Assembly: GCA_965267405.1 (NCBI GenBank)
Contig: OZ253954.1
Coordinates: 186,001-250,000 of the forward strand
Source of the DNA: JAPPOI01 sp028818055
GTDB taxonomy: Bacteria; Pseudomonadota; Alphaproteobacteria; Rhodobacterales; Rhodobacteraceae
Direction of reading: 5' to 3'
DNA: 64,000 nucleotides
The notes beneath the pieces were generated by a model. It saw only the letters and a list, made by a program, of their open reading frames with translations. It was not told the DNA's origin and did no database searches. Below are positions 60,094 through 64,000 of this stretch, one piece after another. The position numbers and the translations under genes are program-made. How positions within the stretch are numbered: the stretch's first letter is position 1; each line of letters starts with the position of its first letter.

Positions 60094-61239
60094 TCATTCC
60101 GCTGCAATCGAATGTTCCATCAGGCGCGACGCAACCCACCGATGGAAAAGGTGCGTCGGGCCATCCATCGCCGGCGAAAACCGCCCGCCGTCAAACCCGC
60201 GCGCACCGCGTGCAGCCTGCATACCTTCGACAACGTCGATATCTTCAATGAAGACAAGCTTCCATTGTGCGCTATTTTTCTCGCGCAGCGACTTCGAAGT
60301 GTCGTCGCTGGCATAGAACAGATGGATATGCTCGTGGGTCTCGCGCGGGCCTTTGGGTTCAAGAATAATCGCAAATACATGGTCTCGCTGAACGCCCAAC
60401 ATGACATTCGGCGTCACCGTTATGTACTCACCGGCTTCATTCCACTTCTCGGAAAGGTTTGGGAAATCTGGAAACTTGCTGCCGTCATCGTCTTCAATTT
60501 GGCGATAAACTTCTGTCCCTTGGCCTGAAAACTTCCCGGGCTCCATGATGTGGTAATGGTCTTCCAGTCTTGAATAGGTGTTCAGCCCCGGGTGAACCCA
60601 TGGCAAGTGGTAACTTTCGCAGTAGTTTTCGACCGCAAGTTTCCAATTCGTGCGGCAGACAAGTGTAAAGGTGCTGTCCGCCCCTCCGTGGAACAACGGC
60701 ACATCGAATTCTGCCCACCGCGCGATGAGATCACTGTGAAGTTCGGCAAATTCCGGAGCGTCACCGCTCAGATTGACGAAAACAACGCCCATCCAAATGT
60801 GGCTGCGCACCTCGATCAAGCCAAGCTCGTCTCGTTTGATACCGGGGTGAGAGTTTTGCCCCGGCCCACCGACATGCGGTGTCGCAACAAGCTTGCCTTC
60901 GTGGCTGTAGCACCAAGAATGATAGGGGCACCTGATGGCGCCTTCGATCTTCCTTGGTTCTTTAACAAGGATCATTCCACGGTGGCGGCATATGTTCTGA
61001 AACACCCGAACCTGCCCATCGCGCCCACGCATCGCAAAAAGCGGTACGCCAAGGAAATCAAAAGGTTTTGTGTCTCCGGCTTCGGGCAATTCTGCTTCCG
61101 TGCACAGACCTGCCCAAGTGGAATACCACAGAGGATCACGCTCGCGATCAAACATCTCATCCGAGACGTAATGCGCGTTGGACAAGCCGGTCGCCTCTTC
61201 AATCGGGCGAAGAACTGATTGGAGATCTGAATCAGGCAT
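60094..61239 (-). CDS. Rieske non-haem iron oxygenase, alpha subunit (betaine/carnitine monooxygenase-like)
   Basis: A 381-residue ring-hydroxylating-type oxygenase. The Rieske [2Fe-2S] ligands are C84, H86, C104 and H107 in CRHRG and CPYHSW. The mononuclear iron site is in NYCESYHLPWVHP (H211, H216). The family includes glycine betaine monooxygenase GbcA, stachydrine demethylase and carnitine oxygenase, all acting on quaternary amines. ATG 61239 follows AGAGG; the upstream extension lacks a site. No reductase (GbcB type) gene is adjacent, so electrons must come from a partner encoded elsewhere. Upstream of a DMGDH-like fusion, it probably performs the first demethylation of a betaine. Confidence 0.9.
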   Translation of the reverse strand: MPDSDLQSVLRPIEEATGLSNAHYVSDEMFDRERDPLWYSTWAGLCTEAELPEAGDTKPFDFLGVPLFAMRGRDGQVRVFQNICRHRGMILVKEPRKIEGAIRCPYHSWCYSHEGKLVATPHVGGPGQNSHPGIKRDELGLIEVRSHIWMGVVFVNLSGDAPEFAELHSDLIARWAEFDVPLFHGGADSTFTLVCRTNWKLAVENYCESYHLPWVHPGLNTYSRLEDHYHIMEPGKFSGQGTEVYRQIEDDDGSKFPDFPNLSEKWNEAGEYITVTPNVMLGVQRDHVFAIILEPKGPRETHEHIHLFYASDDTSKSLREKNSAQWKLVFIEDIDVVEGMQAARGARGFDGGRFSPAMDGPTHLFHRWVASRLMEHSIAAE

Positions 61240-61286
61240 GTGGCACCTCTTTGGGTCGCTGTCCCAGCAAGTGTGCGAGCGCAAAT

Positions 61287-62432
61287 TTACGCCATCGCGC
61301 CTTGATGCGACACCGCAGTGTCGCTTCCATTCATCCTAAAGTCCAATCGCACTGTTTCGCCTGTGCTCGCCGCGGCTTGCGCAGCCAGACCTATGGCAAC
61401 GGCGCGCGCACCGTCGGTCAATGTGACCTCAGGTTCAGCATTGCCCCTTACGACTTCAAGAAACTTTACGTGCTGGTAAAATGTCGATCCATTGTGATCG
61501 CCAGCCTCCAAAATGGCCGGATCGACCGGAATATCGACGACCTGAGGGCCTTTGGGGCTTCGCGGCGAGACGACGACTTGCGGAACAGGCGCCTCGCCCA
61601 AATGCGTTGGCCAGAAACGCCCGGGACCGGGGACAAACGCCTCAATCTTCCCATTCGGCCCAACCGCTGAAATCTCTTCCTGATAGCGAGAACCTTCAGC
61701 GTACATACAGAGTTCCAGCATCGCGCGGGCGCCGCTATCGAAGTCCACGATCACATAGGCGCCATCCCAGATGTCCGGTATCTCGCCGCCATAAGCTTCA
61801 TCTTTGTGGTTCACGTCTTGCCCAGCGCTGGCGACAACCCGGACCGGCTCGGCATCCAAAATCAATCGCATCAGATCGAAGAAGTGACAACATTTCTCGA
61901 CCAAGGTTCCGCCCGTGTAGCGATTGAAACGGTTCCAATCGCCAACTTTCGGCAAGAATGGGAAGCGATGCTCGCGAATGCTTAGCATGGTCGGTTGCCC
62001 CGTCGCCGCGTTCACTTGCTCGATGAAAGTCTGGATCGGCGGCATATAGCGGTACTCCATCGCCACCCAGACCGGTGCCGGGTACGAGCCCTCGAGTGCC
62101 GCCACTTGCCCCGCCTGTGCAGGATCCGTGAACAAAGGCTTTTCAATCAAAAGCGGAAGTGGCCGCGTTGCGCTGATTTCTTCGAACTGCTCGACGTGAA
62201 GGTGGTTTGGAGACGCAATCAGCAAACAGTCGATCTCATCCATCGCCAAAAGTTCCGATACCGAGCTCGCAAGCCGCGCATTCGGTGAAATCGACTTGGC
62301 CGCATCCGCTTGAATACGGTTTGGTTCGAAGATGGCAGACACTTTGGCATCGGGCAAAAGTGCGATGTTGCGGAGGTGCTCTTGCCCCATCATGCCGCAT
62401 CCGATGACGCCATAGTTAATCGTCTTTGTCAT
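61287..62432 (-). CDS. Gfo/Idh/MocA family oxidoreductase (right-end locus)
   Basis: A 381-residue dehydrogenase: Rossmann motif NYGVIGCGMMGQEHLRN, EKP signature in LPLLIEKPLFTD, and GGTLVEKCCHFFDLMRL with the active-site segment. It is expected to use NAD(P). It lies 9 bp after the UTRA-type GntR gene and 47 bp before the Rieske gene, so regulator, dehydrogenase, oxygenase, small protein and DMGDH-like gene may form one leftward operon. A sugar-type dehydrogenase inside a betaine operon is unusual; it may act on a hydroxylated intermediate or belong to a separate function with the divergent monooxygenase. Confidence 0.87.
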   Translation of the reverse strand: MTKTINYGVIGCGMMGQEHLRNIALLPDAKVSAIFEPNRIQADAAKSISPNARLASSVSELLAMDEIDCLLIASPNHLHVEQFEEISATRPLPLLIEKPLFTDPAQAGQVAALEGSYPAPVWVAMEYRYMPPIQTFIEQVNAATGQPTMLSIREHRFPFLPKVGDWNRFNRYTGGTLVEKCCHFFDLMRLILDAEPVRVVASAGQDVNHKDEAYGGEIPDIWDGAYVIVDFDSGARAMLELCMYAEGSRYQEEISAVGPNGKIEAFVPGPGRFWPTHLGEAPVPQVVVSPRSPKGPQVVDIPVDPAILEAGDHNGSTFYQHVKFLEVVRGNAEPEVTLTDGARAVAIGLAAQAAASTGETVRLDFRMNGSDTAVSHQGAMA

Positions 62433-62441
62433 AAGTCCAAT

Positions 62442-63143
62442 TTACCTCATCCGCGCGACATAACGCGCTACCTTTGGGTCGAACCAGGTTCGTGAATATT
62501 CTGCCGTTTCGCCCGACTCGCTACGTCCCCAGCGTTCGATGAACCCGCAAGACGCGCCCTCTGCAAGTCCAAACGCAGGAACACTCCATTTCGGAACATG
62601 TGAAACGCCAACTCGGTCCTCAGCCCCCGTGATCCAGAGACCAAGCTCTTTGCGATAATATAGATAGAGCGACTCCAGAATCTCGGCTCGCTTAACGCTG
62701 TCTGCCCAACTGCCGTCCAGCCAGATTTCTTCCAGAGCAGCGGGTTGGCCGGAAAGACGCCTTAGGCGACGAATGCGGTGCCCTTCCTGCGATTTTCCGA
62801 AGGCTGGAAGATCGCCCGGCTTCGGCAGCCGTTCGACGCTCAGCAATTCGGCCGTCGGAAGCCCACCGCCTTCGACAAGCTCAAGCCGGAAAAAGGCATA
62901 AACGCCTGCGGCCTCGGCTTTGTGTCGAATGTAGTTGCCCGAGCCGTGAATGCGCTCAAGCAACCCCTTGTCGGTCAGATCATTCAGAGCCTTGCGAAGC
63001 GTTCCAACTGCGATCCCCAAATCCGCCGCCATATCCCGCTCAGGAGGAAGCCGTGCACCATCAGCCAGCCGTCCCGCTGCGATCTCACGGATCAGCAGCT
63101 CTGCCGTTTGCACGTACTTCGGCAAGGCGGTTTGGTCGGGCAA
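62442..63143 (-). CDS. GntR family transcriptional regulator with UTRA domain (HutC type)
   Basis: A regulator of about 233 residues. The winged helix is PKYVQTAELLIREIAAGRLADGARLPPERDMAADLGIAVGTLRKALNDLTDKGLLERIHGSGNYI, followed by a UTRA/chorismate-lyase-fold effector domain (YAFFRLELVEGGGLPTAELL ... YSRTWFDPKVARYVARMR). The frame opens with GTG at 63170, but that codon lies inside the operator repeats and has no ribosome site. TTG at 63143 has GGAG with an 8-nt spacer and is preferred. It is divergent from the luciferase-type monooxygenase and leads the leftward genes, so it probably controls both sides. Confidence 0.88.
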   Translation of the reverse strand: MPDQTALPKYVQTAELLIREIAAGRLADGARLPPERDMAADLGIAVGTLRKALNDLTDKGLLERIHGSGNYIRHKAEAAGVYAFFRLELVEGGGLPTAELLSVERLPKPGDLPAFGKSQEGHRIRRLRRLSGQPAALEEIWLDGSWADSVKRAEILESLYLYYRKELGLWITGAEDRVGVSHVPKWSVPAFGLAEGASCGFIERWGRSESGETAEYSRTWFDPKVARYVARMR

Positions 63144-63161
63144 GCGCGGCGCTCCAAAAAA

Positions 63162-63186
63162 TTGATACACTATTGATGTATATCAA
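63162..63186. promoter_or_regulatory. Operator repeats between UTRA-GntR and monooxygenase genes
   Basis: TTGAT occurs at 63162 and again at 63173 (11-bp period). The second copy begins the imperfect palindrome TTGATGTATATCAA (63173-63186, TTGAT-N4-ATCAA). The element lies 19 bp from the preferred regulator start and 47 bp from the monooxygenase start, well placed for control of both by the GntR protein. Confidence 0.55.
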
Positions 63187-63232
63187 TGCGAATGCTACGC
63201 AAGTGAAAAAGACGCACCTTAAGAGGATTCGC

Positions 63233-64000
63233 ATGACCGTCGTTCCCGTCACATCAGCCGATCTGGACGAAGTTGAGGTCAGCTGGTTTTCTGCTTTGTG
63301 TTCAGACGATTATGCTTATCTAGGTGTCCCGGATGGCGCTCTGCGATCCAGCTGGGAACATTGCCGCGACATTCTGCTTGAAGCCGAGAAACAAGGCTTT
63401 CGGAACATCCTTTGCCCGTCCTCTTATCAAGTGGGTCAGGATACGCTCAGTTTCGTAGCCGGCTGTGCGCCCCTTACTTCCAAAATCAACATGCTGGCAG
63501 CCGTCCGCTGCGGCGAGATGCAGCCAATCATGCTGGCGCGCACAATCGCGACGCTGGATCACATGTTGGAAGGTCGCCTGACAATCAACATCATCTCATC
63601 TGATTTCCCAGGTGAAAAAGCAGAAAGCGCGTTTCGTTATCAGCGGTCGCGCGAAGTCGTGGAAATCCTTCGCCAAGCCTGGAGCCAGGACGAAATCAAC
63701 TATCAGGGCGAAGTCTACAACTTTGAAAATGTGCCCACCGGTCCAGCACAGCCGTACCAGCAAAACGGTGGCCCCTTGATGTACTTTGGTGGCTACTCGC
63801 CATCGGCGCTCGATTTATGCGGGCAGCATTGCGACGTGTACCTGATGTGGCCCGAGCCCAAGGAAAATCTGGCACAGCGCATGAGAGACGTGAACGCGGT
63901 CGCCGAAAAATACAACCGTACGCTGGATTACGGCCTTCGCGTTCACATGATTGTGCGCGACACCGAAGCAGAAGCCAAAGAGTATGCAGAGCACTTGGTT
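63233..64000 (+). CDS. LLM class flavin-dependent (alkanesulfonate-monooxygenase-like) oxidoreductase, N-terminal part
   Basis: The gene runs off the right edge; 256 residues are visible from ATG 63233, which follows AAGAGGA. The sequence shows the luciferase-like TIM-barrel pattern of SsuD relatives: LLEAEKQGFRNILCPSSYQVGQDTLSFVAG, INMLAAVRCGEMQPIMLARTIATLDHMLEGRLTINIISSD, YQRSREVVEILRQAW and PLMYFGGYSPSALDLCGQHCDVYLMWPEP. Such enzymes use FMNH2 from a separate reductase to cleave C-S or C-N bonds or to oxidise other small substrates. It is divergent from a UTRA-type GntR regulator that probably controls it. The substrate is unknown. Confidence 0.9.
   Translation, partial: MTVVPVTSADLDEVEVSWFSALCSDDYAYLGVPDGALRSSWEHCRDILLEAEKQGFRNILCPSSYQVGQDTLSFVAGCAPLTSKINMLAAVRCGEMQPIMLARTIATLDHMLEGRLTINIISSDFPGEKAESAFRYQRSREVVEILRQAWSQDEINYQGEVYNFENVPTGPAQPYQQNGGPLMYFGGYSPSALDLCGQHCDVYLMWPEPKENLAQRMRDVNAVAEKYNRTLDYGLRVHMIVRDTEAEAKEYAEHLV

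Noticed and set aside
1..64000. tRNA, rRNA, CRISPR array, insertion sequence or prophage
   Set aside because: No cloverleaf, rRNA core sequence, regularly spaced repeat array, transposase or integrase was seen on either strand.

Overview
The window looks like the chromosome of a marine Roseobacter-group alphaproteobacterium (Rhodobacterales). Support comes from the gene content: a complete-looking tmm/tmoXVW/tdm/gmaS/mgsABC methylated-amine block, heterotetrameric sarcosine oxidase with tetrahydrofolate (THF) C1 oxidation, FCD-type GntR regulators, an orphan Flp-like pilin, and a CCGGGGG-type inverted repeat of the kind I associate with Rhodobacteraceae. Genes are densely packed with many ATGA/GTGA overlaps. 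I see no insertion sequence, tRNA, rRNA or CRISPR array, and no gene-free stretch above 300 bases.

Layout. (1) 0-0.7 kb: divergent purine-degradation genes, puuE (cut by the left edge) and hydroxyisourate hydrolase. (2) 0.7-6.6 kb: a sugar/inositol-type locus. Two Gfo/Idh/MocA dehydrogenases, an IolE-like TIM barrel and a FAH hydrolase read leftward; iolB and an Ldh-family dehydrogenase read rightward; a perfect 20-bp LacI-type palindrome lies between them. (3) 6.7-22.8 kb, plus strand: soxBDAG - fused fdsGB - fdsA - fhs - two folD paralogues - ammonium transporter - 55-aa membrane protein - terminator - P450. (4) 40.3-22.8 kb, minus strand: FAD oxidoreductase, gmaS, mgsABC, four small or unknown genes including a nitrilase, tmm, tmoX, tmoV, tmoW, tdm, FAD oxidoreductase. 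(5) 40.4-41.6 kb: divergent gntR and an Flp-like pilin. (6) 41.6-48.5 kb: amidotransferase with GlxA-type regulator, racemase with two Gfo/Idh enzymes, ureidoglycine aminohydrolase and PuuD urate oxidase. (7) 48.6-54.6 kb: gntR - dapA-like - aldehyde dehydrogenase - mttB-like - FAD oxidoreductase operon, then a chemoreceptor. (8) 57.4-64 kb: dimethylglycine-dehydrogenase-like GcvT fusion, 75-aa protein, Rieske oxygenase, Gfo/Idh, UTRA-type gntR, and a divergent luciferase-family monooxygenase cut by the right edge.

How it fits together. Blocks 3 and 4 form a methylated-amine economy. Trimethylamine is oxidised by Tmm; TMAO is imported by TmoXVW and demethylated by Tdm. Methylamine is captured as gamma-glutamylmethylamide by GmaS and turned into N-methylglutamate by MgsABC. 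The SoxBDAG-type enzyme (sarcosine oxidase or N-methylglutamate dehydrogenase) delivers methyl groups to THF. FolD, Fhs and the NAD-linked formate dehydrogenase oxidise them to CO2, and Amt handles ammonium. A dimethylamine-to-methylamine enzyme is not recognisable. A shared operator, ATTGGATCA-N2-ATTGGATCA, upstream of both amt and gntR ties blocks 3 and 4 into one candidate regulon. Blocks 7 and 8 look like further quaternary-amine catabolism (MttB-like, Rieske and DMGDH-like demethylases) whose substrates are open.

Most notable: the shared operator; a FolD paralogue with the cyclohydrolase lysine replaced by glutamine; a SoxD without its zinc cysteines; the small membrane protein co-transcribed with amt; two unrecognised proteins inside the mgs-tmm array; and an MttB homologue with no corrinoid partner.
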